DNA of 64,000 nt from Flaccisagitta enflata (GCA_965153355.1 OZ231128.1:20708001-20772000); one strand, 5' to 3'; positions 24,251 to 35,909 are shown, counted from the first letter of the stretch. Numbers and translations are program-made. The notes: generated by a model from the sequence alone, not told the origin.

Positions 24251-26754
24251 AGAGACAGAGACAGGGACACAGGGACACAGGGACACATGGACACAGAGAC
24301 AGAGAGAGAGTGAGAGAGAGAATTACTATCTAGAACATATATATATCGGCGAGCGTTTTGGGTCATATCTTTGCTAAAAATAAAAAAATCATATAAAAAT
24401 CAGTGAGATTCTGAAACTACATCGAATTTCTAATCTAGTGCCACCAACCGCGTTCTTGTAGCTTGATTCGTTTAGAAATGACAGGCAAAACAAGAATGCT
24501 ACTTCAAATGAAAATGGCTGAAAAATTATGTTTTATTTCTTGTCGCTTTTGGTACTTGGCCAAGTGTTATTTTTAAGTTAGTTTAAGGTTGTTTTCTAAC
24601 TTTAAGGCTGCTACAGTGATGCCATAAGATCGCCTTGTCATTTCCATGGTCACTCCCAACTGGGTTATAGATCAGATGGTTGGTAAGTAAGCAGCTATGG
24701 AGAAGGTATTGCGCATCATTTGATATGGATAAAAAAAATTCTGCTTTGAAGGTGTGAAGGAAGACTATGTCATCCTTTCTCAAAATATCTCTTCAAGAGC
24801 ATATGAAGATAATTTAAGCCATTATTGTTGTTCACAAGATACATACAAAGAGTCTCAAAGATCAAATTATGGTTTTTCTAGTCATTTGCTGAATCAACAG
24901 CCTGATAATGATCTTGCCGATATACTTTTGTTCTAGATAGTACAAAGCAAAGCCCTCACTACCAGTAAAGACAACTCTCGCCGACCGGAAAAAAATTGTA
25001 AGATTATTTTTGTTTTTTTCAATTCCTTCTCTCTCTCTCTCTTCATTATATTTTTAGGTCTTTGTAGAAGGTGTAAAAAAGTACCCTTTTTCACCCCATA
25101 CCAATTTCAAACCCAGCCTCGGGCAAGCCTTGTTGCTCCCCAATTTCCTCAAAAAGCCTCACGCAAAAATGGAAAAAAAATAAATTTCTTAAGCAAAACT
25201 CAAAAAGTCGAAAAACGTTTTTCAATTTTTTTCCCAACAACAGAAACCAATTTTACACCCCGCTTGTCAATTGGTCTGTCCCTCAGTTGGTTTTTTGAGC
25301 TAACTGCCCCTGCCCCTCCCCACTGCCTCTGTTATCACTGCCCCTGCCCACCCGCATACGACTGATGTAGCTGTTTATCCCACCTTGTTTACGGATGACG
25401 TTTTCCTTCACTCTGTTTGCTTTTCATGACTCTCAGCATGATTGACCAATCACGCTACTGCCCCTAGTCAAGGGGTCACTACCCCTACCCACATCCCTAG
25501 GAACTTTTTAAATATCCACCCCAGCCAAACCGCATGCAACTGGGGTGGCGATGTATTTCGCCTTGTTTTTATAACAGATTCAGCAATTCCTTTGATATTT
25601 GTGCGCTTCAGCACCATGCCCGAGCGAGTCGTTGACCCTGCCCATAAACCGGCAATTGATATTTGCCCTGTATCCGGCCTCATTACTGCCCCTGCTAACC
25701 GAAATGTTAATCTAACTTCTCCTTTGATGTGAAGTCTTTTTTTAGCAAGCAGCGCTTGTTCTAGAAAAAAATCAGAAAAAAAGAACAAAAAGGGTGTTAT
25801 AATTAATTCACTGAGAATTATAAATTTGCATAGAAAATCAAAAAATGAAAAAAATAAAAACATAGCGGGCTAGCCATTTAGTACACCAAGACCGCTATGT
25901 TTTCAAAAATGGAAAATTTTTGATATTTTTTAAGATTTATAATTCTCAAAAGTGTAAATAGTATTTTCGAAAACCAAATTAATTGTGAAGATCTCCCTTC
26001 GGAAGTTGATCTAGCTATCCCAAAAAGCTTCCCCATGACAAAAAATGAGCAAAAATGCTCAAGGACACGTAACAACACTAATTCCATGAAAAAATCCCCA
26101 CTTGTTGATTGCTCGATAGCTACTTTAGCTTATAATACTAAAATTGTACTTTTGATCGATGTTTCATGGGTACTCTGACACCTTTACTTCAGAATTAATT
26201 TATGAGCATACCATTCGTCCGGAAGCCTACAAATTTTTTTTTGTAGTGCAAAAAATGGTAAAATTAGCTTTAAGTTCCATCGTTTTCATAATTGTGACAT
26301 TAGTATAGGTGAATTGTTTATAAAGCTACATAGGTTGAGTATGCCAGGGAACTCAGTTTCCTTCTCAAACGACCATTTTCTCAATGGATTTGGACCAATA
26401 ATCGTCATGATTCAGGTCTGGCACTCATTTTTGATGGATGAAATATGAGATACTATGCATATGAAGTATGTCCACACCAACGAACTTGTCATATGAGTCG
26501 AAAAAAGATCAGAACAAGGCCTGGAAAGCGGCGAATAAAACCTGCCTGGCTTTTCTTGCTCTGTGTCTTATCAAACGCACACCTGCGGCCCATTGCCAAG
26601 TGGGACAATGATGAACTAAGAAATCTCCGGCGGCGATGAATTCTTCGGGGGTGATGACGCCAGTTTCCCGGAATTTCGATTCTTTCAGCACCGGCGTCAA
26701 ATACTCGGCCACATTCAACGCCGTCCCTTTCAACGAGTTAATAAACGACGACAT
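14030..26754 (-). CDS. ATG3: Ubiquitin-like-conjugating enzyme ATG3
   Basis: Seven exons: 26754-26583, 22134-22013, 21689-21526, 20946-20829, 20057-19905, 19437-19277 and 14180-14030. All phases agree and give 346 residues (human has 314). ATG3 is the E2-like enzyme that transfers ATG8/LC3 from ATG7 to phosphatidylethanolamine. The N-terminal amphipathic membrane-sensing helix region is present ([20 protein letters not shown]), then [15 protein letters not shown] and [14 protein letters not shown] flexible acidic loop follows (DDDGGWVD, then an Asp/Glu run in exon 4 at about 160-180), then the E2-like fold ([31 protein letters not shown]). The catalytic Cys is about residue 296 in ASVHPCR, and the tail is [20 protein letters not shown]. 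The acidic loop is longer than in human. Exon 2 ends at the weak donor GTTTGT. The 5.1-kb last intron holds two minisatellites and decayed copies of the final exon. Confidence 0.95.
14204..14341. repeat. (TGAA)n microsatellite
   Basis: About 30 tandem TGAA units with a few interruptions, just inside the last ATG3 intron next to the final exon acceptor. Confidence 0.9.
14488..14550 (-). pseudogene. Decayed copy of ATG3 last-exon start
   Basis: In sense this aligns to the first 60 or so bases of the genuine last exon. It still reads [19 protein letters not shown] against [20 protein letters not shown]. It lies 300 bp upstream (in sense) of the real exon, in the same orientation, and its acceptor is degraded. 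It looks like an old tandem exon duplication. Confidence 0.55.
14720..14783 (-). pseudogene. Second decayed copy of ATG3 last-exon start
   Basis: In sense this reads ANIEKKL, then with an indel [12 protein letters not shown], matching [19 protein letters not shown] of the real exon. The nucleotide run GTGCAAAGCTCGA is nearly identical to the functional exon (GCGCAAAGCTCGA). Confidence 0.5.
15597..17012. repeat. 71-bp minisatellite, about 20 copies
   Basis: The unit starts CACAGTCCATCAAATCCCAC, includes CCCACCCTGATGGGA (CCCA/TGGG self-complementary) and ends CTCAACCCACCTA. Copies are nearly identical apart from one shortened unit near 15751 and a few substitutions. It lies in the ATG3 last intron. 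Confidence 0.95.
17400..18420. repeat. 11-bp minisatellite, GGACAACTCTA unit
   Basis: About 90 diverged tandem units of GGACAACTCTA and variants (AGACAACTCTA, GGACAACTCAA) run in blocks of like variants. The array is in the ATG3 last intron, 390 bp from the 71-bp array. Confidence 0.9.
18508..18712 (+). mobile_element. HTE-1a copy, well preserved
   Basis: AACAAGGCCGGATACACGGC with subterminal GTCGCGTGCGGG, conserved GGCAGGAGCAGTG and CTCAGAAACGCCG blocks, a CCGACCGACCGACGG tract, and the hairpin GTCGCGTAGCACGCGAC followed by TAA. It can serve as a reference copy. Confidence 0.8.
20323..20511 (-). mobile_element. HTE-1a copy
   Basis: The hairpin end is AGTCGCGTGTTACGCGACT and the far end CCCGCACGCGACTGG ... 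TATCCGGCCTTGTT. It abuts an HTE-2 copy directly, both in the same orientation, in ATG3 intron 4. Confidence 0.75.
20513..20802 (-). mobile_element. HTE-2 copy
   Basis: The hairpin end is TTAGATGCGTCCGTCAGGAA then CGCATCT, followed by a GTCCGTCCGTCGGTCC tract. The far end CCCGGACGCATCG ... CGGGCTTGTT contains GGACGCATC, the reverse complement of the outer arm. It lies 27 bp from the ATG3 exon 4 donor. Confidence 0.65.
21211..21352 (+). mobile_element. HTE-1 copy
   Basis: AACCAGGCCGGATACATG with subterminal AGTCGCGGTCGGTTGGGCAG, a CCGACCGACCGAC tract, and terminal AGTCGCGTGTCTGCGACTAA. It lies in ATG3 intron 3. Confidence 0.65.
23033..23784 (-). mobile_element. Complete HTE-2 element with GTCTCTTTT and G-rich cores
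   Basis: It begins TTAGATGCGTCCTCGCATCT and TATAAGAGGGTATGTCC. It then carries about ten GTCTCTTTT units (23178-23260), a G-rich GGGGAGGCGTGGGG array (23405-23632) and a TATCTTTATATCTT array, and ends GGACGCATCTATTGGACATC ... GGCCTTGTT. The two termini share a perfect inverted 10-mer (AGATGCGTCC / GGACGCATCT). It lies in ATG3 intron 1. Confidence 0.8.
24160..24310. repeat. (GA)n microsatellite
   Basis: GA array with ACAGGGACACAGGGACACAT units at its right edge, in ATG3 intron 1. It reads CT in the sense strand. Confidence 0.9.
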
Positions 26755-27397
26755 CTTGGAGCATATTACACCAAAACACAAAGGAGCGTTCAGCTATATG
26801 AAATAAACTCTTCGTTCATCTACCGCTTCTTTGGTATTCCAGTCAATACTCAATCTCTCGAAATAACCGCGCGCCAGTAGCGCGCTGGGCTCACGATACT
26901 TCTTCAAAGTATTATGGTGTCAACCGATGTCGACGATGCTACAGAGTGATGGCGGCTAAGGCACCCGATCTTACTCCTCAAGTCTTTTCGATTCTTTTAG
27001 CGGATGGCCACGAGCCGCCGTTGGAGTAGAAATCTCATAATTGCTTTGAAAGTAGCATTTTTAATTTTTAACTAATCACGAGAGAGAAAAAGATAATGAA
27101 AGGGAGGACATGAAAAAAGTAATGGGGAACGAAAAACAATGTTGTTTTTTTTTTTAAACATCGCCGATATTATCACTGATTTCAGATAACACGCGCATCC
27201 ATCCATCCGGGATATAAAAGTTAAGCTTTCGACATAACAAGATCGCTACACGGCCATTTTCTCTTCTATTCCCCTCTGCTAATAAAATCTATTTGTTGCG
27301 ACGTGGAGAAAGTGAAAAAACAACTTCAAAGTGGCACAGCGTATTGAAATCAATGGCGAAAATGATTTGAATAACAGTCTTAGCACACACACGTGAG

Positions 27398-30300
27398 CTA
27401 CCACATGAGAAACGGAAAGTTACCCCAACCACCGCCACCCTCCGGGGGTAATTCGCCGCCACCATCGCCTCCGCCGCCGTTGCCACTCCCACCGGGGGCC
27501 GAAGGAGGCGGAGTGAATTGGTAAGGAGGCGTCGTCTTAGGCGGCCCCAAATCGTCGTCGTTGGGGCCTGATAGGGGGAATGAGGAGAAGCCAAAGTGTT
27601 GTATTAGGCTGCTATTGGGCATGAACGGAGAGACAACCTGTAAACCTAAGAATGCTGCTTTTTAATGGACTGGGTAGCTGCTAATGAAAAGAGATGGGCG
27701 GGAGTCCTATGGCACGAATGTCTACGAATGTACAGTTTCGAGGTACTCCGTCATTAACTTAAGCTGACTAAATCTGCGACCATTAAAGTAACGACCGAGA
27801 CTTCTAGCTAGCTTTCCTCTGACTCAAAAGAGGAAAACGGTGAGCGAAGATAGAGGAAGGATGAACAGGGAGGCGGGAAAGGGCCATAGAGCCAGAATCA
27901 CAGAGAAAACCTCTACTTGGATCATTAGTGAATTCCGTGACTAAAGCCCATAAGGAAATAAAACTCGTCTGTTTTTGTATCGTTAAAGGAAGGAAATAAC
28001 GAGCGCGCACTCACACTCCTCTTGCTGGGCACAATGCTCCGTTTTAGGTTCCTCCTTACTTATAATAAATGAATTTCTAGCAAATATTTTTTTTATAAAT
28101 ACATGTTTTTTATCAATGCATACCTGAATCAAAGTCTGCTTAATCTTATCAGAGGAACCAAAACAGAAATGGATAGCAGGGATTGAAAAAAAATCTTAAA
28201 AACAATAAACCTCAAATTTAAAGTTTCTCATTCTTAGAATCTAAACACCGCGCTCCCTGTCGTCAGATGCAGCGCGCCGCGATTGAGCTCTCACCTGAAC
28301 CGGGTTTTGACTCGAGGGAAAAGGGAGGAATTCGACAGTCAAAGGTAAAGCCGTCCTCTCGTTCCATCTTGAAGGTTCCCCACATGTGACCAGAGGGAGA
28401 CTGAAGCGACACGTGAGACGAATATTGAAAAGCCGGCTGCCATTTCGACAATACGGGCTCACGACCGATCACGCCACGACCGCGTACCTACGCGCGAGAG
28501 AGGACAGAGTTGTTGAGTGTGAGAGAAAAGGACGCACGAAAGGAAAGAGAGAAAGAAAGAAAACAAACAAGGCCGGATACACGGCTACCCTAGTCGCGTG
28601 CGGGTGGGCAGGAGCAGTGCTGAAGAAGGTCACTAGGGCATCTGGGCAGGAGCCGTATGCTCAAAAAGCTCAAAAACGCCGAAAAGTAAAAAGGGGACCG
28701 ACCGACCGACCGACCGACATAGCGGAGTGTAGAGTCGCTTAGCACGCGACTAAAAAATAAGAGTGGCGGGTATGATGAACAGCAAGAGACAGATGGGAAA
28801 GAAAAGCTTTTAGAGATGGAATGAAAGAAAGAAAGCACGAGAGGAAGGGGGAAGGAAGAAGGGACAGAGAGAGAACAAAGGGAGGCCAAAGTAGATCGCG
28901 GATGGAAACGTGGGGAGTAGAGAAAGGTTTTAAGAAATATATTTGATTAAAGGCCGGATGCACGACCGACAGGCAGTCGCTTGCAGGTGGGTAGGAGCAC
29001 GGACAGGTGCGATATGTGGGTAAGCAGGGCTGTAATGCTCCGAGATCATTATTTCAACCATCATCCAAAAAGCGGACGGACAGATCAAGGGACACAACCT
29101 CTGATAGATAAGATTAGAAAGTGACTAAAGACAAAACGAGACTTGTCGTTTACGTCAAAACATGCAGACAGCCAAGAGATACACGAGAAACACAAGTCAT
29201 GGACAAGTAGAACAAGTGACGCGGGGTCACAATATCGTTGCGGACGGGGGGGCAGGGGCGGCCAACCCCCATCCACACCTAACGCTCCACCCAACCTCCT
29301 TCCCTACACAGACACATACAGTAGATCTCGTCTAGACTTAAGATAACGGGGGCATGCATTGTAGAAAAACAAATAAAGCTAGGAGATTGATATTTGAAAT
29401 ATAGACTAATAAAATGATGTTTTATTGCCCGTGATAGTTGGTTACCATAGAAACGCATTTTCATGTATTCAAAATATCAATATTTTGAGAATTTTTTTGT
29501 TTAGAATCACTTAGAATTAATTGCTTAGAATTAATTGCTTAGAGTTGAATTTGCTACAACATTCCCACAGTATATTCTGTAAGAATGTTGCTCGTTTAGC
29601 GGTTGCTAGGGTTTGTCATACTTGGATATGCTCCCTAGCAACGGCAAAATGAGCGATATTCTTACAGATGTGTGTTTCTATAGCAACCGAGTATCATAGG
29701 GAATAAATCATTCTTTGACTAGTTTATATTCCAAATATCAGCCCCAAGCTTCATTTGTTCTTCCATAATGCTTGCCCCCGTTATCCCAAGTGTAGACGAG
29801 ATCTACTGTACACAAGCTTCTAAAAAGCTCGTTTCCCCAATTTTTGACTCGTGCTAACGAACGGACCAACGGACGGACCGACGGATGGACGGACAAAGCC
29901 TCTTAAAGAGTTGCTTGTCCGCAACTAAAAAGATGACAGCAAAGCAGAAAACAGCGAAGAAATAAAACGGAATCGATGGCAGACAGCGTAGAGAAAGGAC
30001 AGACAAAAAGAATGGACAAACGACATTGATGGCGGACAGATCGGATACAACCTCCAAAGAAACGCCTACTAGCCGGCTAGACGCGTCAGAGAGGGCCAAA
30101 AGATTAACGAGAAACAGACGTGGGTTGAACAAAGACACCTGAGCAGGCGGCGATGAAACAGTCAGCCAACTCTCGCGCCGAAACGTTAAATCCACGACAT
30201 TACTTTCACCGGTAACGCAACAGTGAATCGCCAACATAAACCCGTCCATTAACTCAACGTAGAATCGCCAACTTAGCCACCATCAACAACGCAGTAGGAT

Positions 30301-31524
30301 TCTACTTCCCTTCCTGCCCACAGTCTTCTAAATTAGAATAAAATTCGTTATCCACGACTCCTTGTTTATTGCCACCCCATCACTGACCAATCTCCTCTGT
30401 CACCGCTTATTTCTAACCCTATTTTAAAACCCTTTATTTTAAACCAACCTTCATCCAAATTGTGGGGGGGGGGGTTGCAAACCATAAAACAAAGCAGAAG
30501 GATTATGATGCCTGGGATAAATACTTGTATTTGAACTGCAAAATAAAAGTGGATGCGGTGGAAGCGGCATAAAAATCGACTGCATCCACTGACTACGAAT
30601 TAATCCGATAAATTCTTCAATGAATCACATATACGCATACCGTTTCCAACGTGCCATTGAGAGCGAATATTCTCCAGTGTCTCTCACGCAGTTGGACCGC
30701 CAAGTCGCCCATATTTTCTAATCTAATGCAATAACGCCACCAGAACACTTCTTGCCCCTGCGAATCGCGGGAACCCATGTAGAAGGGTATCACAGTCACG
30801 CGGATGTCCTCCGTCGTCTCCCTGTCAACAAAGGGGGGGGGGGGTGCAATGGAAGAATAGGCGGGTTAGGTCGGGGAACTCGCATGAAAATATACTTTCT
30901 GTACTTAGTTGCCCTCCTTGTTATGACTGGGTAAAGGAAAACAACGAATGAGTTAAAGAGAAGAACGAATGTTAATGGCATTGATTCACTTTAAAGTTAA
31001 GTCGAAGTCTTCCGTTTTCTCCCTGAACGGAAAGGAGGAAAGAATAGAACGGATAAGATTGAAAGGGAAAGAGAGAAAAAGAGGATACGATTGAGAGTGA
31101 ACGAGAAGGACCTAAGAAAACGAAATGAGGAACAAAGAGAATGTAACAGTTCGACAGAGAATGTAGCACGACCGACCGACCAACCGACATTCTTTTTTTT
31201 TTGCCTCATCAACATGAATTCAATGATAATCAAGCAAAATCCAGCACACCAGTTTTTCAGTCCAAACAATTTTGTTACGTTTCTCATTTCCAACGCGATA
31301 GCGCAGAGAAAAAAAAGCCGATAGATGGAAAAAAGAGAGGAGGAAATGATGGGAAAGGAAATGGGAGGAGCTATGAGCCCATTTACGTCGACAGAGGAAA
31401 ACATGGCGGTAAAGTAATTAGGGAAAACAACCGTGAGAAAGAGTGAGAAAGAGAGAAAGAAGAGAGAGAAAGAGTGAGAAAGAGTGAGAAAGAGTGAAAA
31501 GAGTGAAAAGATTTGAGGATAGAG

Positions 31525-31580
<56 letters not shown>

Positions 31581-34478
31581 CAAAGAGACAGAAAGACAGA
31601 AAGAGAGAGAGATAGAGAGAGAGATCGAGAGAGACAGATATAGACAGAGAGAAACAGAGAGAGAGAAAAGCAAAGGAAATGGAGATGAGGGAAATTAGAG
31701 TCAAAACAATGCCTAGTGTACGGTTTACAAGGGGCACAATTGTTCAGTGATGCCGAAAAAGTAGATAGGCAGATCAAATTACCTCTCACTCCATACGACG
31801 TTGGGGTAGCCACCGACAAGCCTCTTTCAGATAGGTCCGTCCATACGTCGGTCAATATGTCAGGCCGTCCGTCCGTCCCGGATACAGTGGGGCTCGTAGA
31901 AAGGGAGCCTAAACTAGAGGAATGTATTTAAGTATCTTAATTTCATTCTTCAAACCTAATATTTCAAACATAAGTTATTTAATTGATGCTAGTGTCCATG
32001 AGTTTTTCGATTGCCATGGAAACCAAAATCAATTTTTCCAAATGGTCATAGCTGCTAATATGTAAATATTTTGATAAATTATGTCATGAGGGAACGTTGC
32101 TCAAAATCTAATTTACATTAACTTTCCCACAGTATGTTCTGAAAGAATATTGCTAGTTTTCCCCCTGCTAAGGAGCATAATTTAGCGGTTGCTAGTTGTG
32201 ATGCCCCCTAGCAATGCGAGCGAGCAGTATTCTTACAGAACATACTGTAGGTAACTTGTAGTAAATATAATTCTGAGCAATATTTCCTGATCTGTTTAAA
32301 TAATGATATTTTCCTAACTATAAATGTTTAAATAAATATTTTTTGTTTCCATAGCAACAAAAAAAAAACTTAGGGACAAAAGCATCAATTGAACAACTTA
32401 TATTTCAAATATAGAATTGGTCGAATGAAATTAGGACACATAATACCTTCCTCCAGCTAAGGCTGTTGTTCCACGAACCCAGCTGTATCTATTCCGCGTG
32501 ATTACGCAATTTTGCAATCAAGTTTCGATGCACCTGCACCTGCCCTAGCTTGTACCCAAATGACTAAAAGCAATAAAATCAGAATTCTACAAGTAGTTCT
32601 TGTTGTGGGGCTGTCTTGGGCTTCTAATGGCATCAATTTTGGTCTGAAAAATTTGCATCTTGCTGTCCGCGCCTTACCTTGAATTTGCCTTCAGCCTATG
32701 GGAAACCAAAAATTTCAAAGTGCTTAAATCTCTGTTTTGACTGCAGATTTGAAATCTGCAGAAAAAACTGTTAATTGAAAGTGCTTTCCTTTTTTCAATA
32801 TTCCTTCGGGATCATAGTCAAAATCCATCTTAAAGATATAAAAAAAGGTAAGTTTGGCGATTTTACATATAAATAAAAGAGAAAGGTAAGTTTTGAGCAC
32901 CTTCCAGTTGGAATATTGAAAAAAGGAAAGCACTTTCAATTAACAGTTTTTTCTGCAGATTTCAAATCTGCAGTCAAAACAGAGATTTAAGCACTTTGAA
33001 ATTTTTGGTTTCCCATAGGCTGAAGGAAAATTCAAGGTAAGGCGCGGACAGCAAGATGCAATTTTTTCAGACCAAAAGTGATGTCATTGGAAGCTCAAGA
33101 CAGCCCCACAATAAGAACTACTTGTGGAGTTCTGATTTTATTGTTTATTGTCATTTCGGTACAAGCTAACCTGCCCGCCGGCGGGGGCAAAGATTGCCGT
33201 TAATCCTACCTCTTCAATAAGTCTTAAGTACACTGATCAATGATCATACTCTATATCCCACATTAAACCACATCGCTAAGATCCGTTAAGACCTACCGAT
33301 GAACGTCGGATAATTCGAGCCATGGATGATTTTTGTCTTGCCAAGCTTGCAAAGTATCTCTAGACTTGAAGCACGGTTGTTTATCGGGATCAAAGGCGAG
33401 AAAACGATCGAACAGTTCGTGCATAATCGGCGATTTTTGATTGGTATTGTACGGCAAAATGTCCGAATGACTGACGTAATCGAGACCCGGAATCACGTAA
33501 AGTGAACGAGAGTTATCTTGATTACCCAAGAAAGACACGGATTCAGTCTGAGCCCTGACGTAAGGGCAATCGCGCGAGTCGATCAGCACTTGATAATACA
33601 TGGACATGTTGGTCGCGAATGATCCATCCTTGGAGACGGAGAAGGAAGACAGGTCTTCCATGGCTGCACGAGCGAGGGTGGGTTGGGGGGGGGGAGGGGG
33701 GGAGGGGGGAGGAGGAAAAGATGAGTACGCTTGACGTGTAAAGCGCCAGTTACTTTCTTTGTCAATATACATAAGGGTGACCTAGGTCGACCATTTCCAT
33801 CATAAATGAGAGTTCCAAAATTTGGGGGTAATCGGATATAGGTAATTCATGAACACCATTTCCTTTAATTTTCCTAGGAAATATACATTATACAAGAAAG
33901 ACATTTCCTTCAATGCTTCCTATACTCTTTAATGGGAACGAAGTAAAATTCTATTGTTGCCATAGTTAGCTTACACAATAAGTATCTGATGAGATGGAGA
34001 GGCGTACTATGAGCGTAGTGCGAGCATTGGCACGGACGGCTTATCAGACTCCGTATGAAAGTGATATTAAGAGAATCGTAAGCGGGTTCAAATGACAATT
34101 TTCCTGCCACACGTTGATCAAATTCTCAATATGAACACAAATTCTCAACGAAACGTGCCTTTGTCCGGGGGTGCTTCGTTTGTTTTGCCGGGGGTTGGGG
34201 CATCTCTGTCGTAAATTCGCGCTTGCCAAGGGAAGAGAATAATACCACGATAGCCAAAGACGCGATGAAGAAAGAGTTGACCCGTGAGATAACTGCCTTC
34301 AGCTTTGGGAGTCTCCAAGACACCAACCTCTGACAGTCGAGCCGAAGTACGACGACTCGTCCATGTCATAGACCTTTGAGGAGGAGGGGAAGGGGGAGAG
34401 ATGATGCGAGAGGGAGAGAGGATGAGAGCGAGAAAGAGAGCGAGAAAGAGAGCGAGCGAGCGAGCGAGCGAGCGAGCA

Positions 34479-34556
<78 letters not shown>

Positions 34557-35094
34557 AGCGAGCGAGAGCAAGCGAGAGCGAGAGAGAGAGAGATATGCCC
34601 AGGAAAAACGCGAAAATGAGAAGGAAGGCAAAAATATATATGCAATGAAACCACATCTTTAAGTATTCCTGCTTAGTCATCACAATTATGACAAATTGCT
34701 CAAAATTTAATTAACTATAATTTTCTTAGTATATTTTGTAAGAAAATCGCTCATCTGTCACACATAGTTACGCTTCCTGGCAACGGTTAAACAAGCAATA
34801 TCATGGGAAGTTCGCAGCAAATTTGATTTTAAGCAATTTTCCCTTAGAAATTTGTCAAAATATCAACATTTCAGCCGGAAAACATGAAAATGTGTTTCCA
34901 TGGCAACCGACACCCATCGATAATGAAGCATCCTTTTGTTTGAATTCCAAACATAAGTCATTCTTGTTTTCCGTTTCCATGTCTAGACGATATCTACTCT
35001 ACACAGAGACCGTGAAAAAGGTGATACGCCATCTTATGTACCTCGCCGCGAGAGAAAGGAGTGACACTCCGGATTTTGTGACTGAAAAGGCCAT
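27398..35094 (-). CDS. POLDIP2: DNA polymerase delta-interacting protein 2 (PDIP38)
   Basis: Six exons: 35094-35042, 34373-34150, 33663-33297, 30821-30641, 28487-28295 and 27567-27398. They join in phase to 395 residues (human has 368). The protein acts in mitochondria and nucleus and binds polymerase delta/PrimPol and CLPX. Residues 1-35 (MAFSVTKSGVSLLSLAAR, then a Thr/Ser/Arg-rich stretch without acidic residues) look like a mitochondrial presequence. The YccV-like domain covers about 40-215 (TGQLFLHRVFGYRGIILFPW; YYQVLIDSRDCP; IPGLDYVSHSDILPY; WQDKNHPWLELSDVHR). The ApaG/DUF525 domain covers about 220-340 (VTVIPFYMG; WRYCIRLENM; QLRERHWRIFALNGTLETV; GREPVLSKWQPAFQYSSHVS). The C-terminal tail is unusual: Pro/Gly-rich, about 55 residues, ending FPFLMW. 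Introns hold a 623-bp palindrome, several MITE copies and CT tracts. Exon 1 is short and was assigned by phase, so it is less certain than the rest. Confidence 0.93.
28566..28753 (+). mobile_element. HTE-1a copy
   Basis: Nearly identical to 18508-18712 through its AACAAGGCCGGATACACGGC, GTCGCGTGCGGG and CTCAAAAACGCCG blocks. It ends GTCGCTTAGCACGCGACTAA. It lies within 80 bp of the POLDIP2 exon 5 acceptor. Confidence 0.8.
29319..29808. mobile_element. Second copy of the CAGTAGATCTCGTCTAGAC MITE
   Basis: Same termini as 13209-13764 with TA on both sides and a shorter right interior (490 bp). It retains GTAAGAATGTTGCTCGTTTA / GAGCGATATTCTTAC. It lies in POLDIP2 intron 4. Confidence 0.85.
31440..31670. 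repeat. (GA)n-rich tract
   Basis: GAGAAAGAGTGAGAAAGA-type units followed by a pure GA run at 31528-31574. It reads CT/TTTCTC in the POLDIP2 sense strand (intron 3), giving long artefactual frames. Confidence 0.85.
31980..32400. mobile_element. Decayed copy of the CAGTAGATCT MITE family, ends lost
   Basis: Central blocks are shared with the copies at 13209 and 29319: AACTTTCCCACAGTATGTTC, GTTGCTAG, CTTACAGAACATACTGTAGG and TTTCCATAGCAAC. The AGATCTCGTCTAGAC ends are not recognisable. Confidence 0.6.
32546..33168. mobile_element. 623-bp near-perfect palindrome (foldback element)
   Basis: Arms of about 250 bp run inward from TAGCTTGTACC (32546) and outward to GGTACAAGCTA (33168), with very few mismatches. 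The spacer is about 105 bp. The arms include CTGCAGATTTGAAATCTGCAG, itself palindromic. It is in POLDIP2 intron 3, about 130 nt after the exon 3 donor. Confidence 0.85.
34430..34592. repeat. (GA)n microsatellite with GAGC edges
   Basis: GAGAGA core flanked by GAGCGAGCGAGC on both sides. It reads CT in sense and lies about 100 nt upstream of the POLDIP2 exon 2 acceptor. Confidence 0.9.
34690..35010. mobile_element. Partial CAGTAGATCT-family MITE in POLDIP2 intron 1
   Basis: It keeps CTTAGTATATTTTGTAAG, AGAAATTTGTCAAAATATCA, TGTGTTTCCATGGCAACC and the right end GTCTAGACGATATCTACTCTACAC. The left terminus is missing. It ends about 35 bp from the end of POLDIP2 exon 1. Confidence 0.65.
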
Positions 35095-35119
35095 GACCGC
35101 CCACTGACGTTCAAAACTC

Positions 35120-35909
35120 TCAAAATGTGAAATCCTTGGCGCCCGTCGCCTTTGCCGAGTTACTATTCTTAAGACCGTCTGTCACGCCGCCGTCACCGCC
35201 GACGGGGGCGATTTTTAGCGACAAAAGCGCTTTGACTCGTTTGTATTTTGACTCAATGGTCTCCAATTGTTTGAACAAGTCTTCGTTTTCGCAGTCGTTG
35301 AGATCGAATTCCTCGATGGATTTGAGGAGCGCCTTTAAAGACGCCGTCAGTTTCTCCCGTCGCGCTGGCGGAAAGTTTACAGGAGATGGAAGCCTCTTTG
35401 ATGGCTCGATCACGTTCAGGGTAGGATTCGTACTCGTAGTCCCACAAGCAGCGTCGTCCTCGACAACCAGCGCGCCTGTAATGAGGCGCAGAATCAGAAT
35501 GATATTCATTTTTTTCACTAAACATGCCACTCTGGAGTGACAGAAATGCTATTTCTTTGTCATCCGTTAATGCGGGGTTCAACAGTCCTTTATCATCTAG
35601 AACGCTAGAATCAAACTATTGTAATGTACCACTACCATATCTATTCGTACCGAGCCCCGTCGTCGTCGTCGTCGTCAATCGCCGCTTCTCTTCCTCCTCT
35701 GCCTTTTCCAACCAACTCAAATGCAAGCGGGCAAACTGCCGATAAAAGCCGACAGTGACGCCGATTTGCAGTCCCTTGCCGAGACCGAGTCCGAAGCCTT
35801 CGGCGAATCCTTGGGCTCGAGATCGATTCACGCCCTCGCGGAATCCCTCGTCAAAGGAAGTGTTTTCAGCCAAAGCGATGTCGTCAAACACGTCGTTCAA
35901 ATCCACCAT
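35120..35909 (-). CDS. LTO1: LTO1/ORAOV1 homolog, ABCE1 maturation factor
   Basis: Two exons, 35909-35651 and 35475-35120, join in phase 1 and give 204 residues (human has 137). In yeast and human, LTO1 pairs with YAE1 and links the cytosolic Fe-S targeting complex to ABCE1/Rli1. The N-terminus VDLNDVFDDIALAENTSFDE is typical. It is followed by the deca-GX3 motif, a spaced-glycine run (GFREGVNRSRAQGFAEGFGL). The second exon carries the helical KLTASLKALLKSIEEFDLND and a KRVKALLSLK segment and ends DFTF. The middle (poly-Thr, then a variable loop) is longer than usual, so the exact donor or acceptor might differ, but the chosen pair is the only GT-AG combination I found that keeps both conserved halves in frame. 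The stop lies 25 bp before the POLDIP2 ATG, and I see no AATAAA in that gap. Confidence 0.87.
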
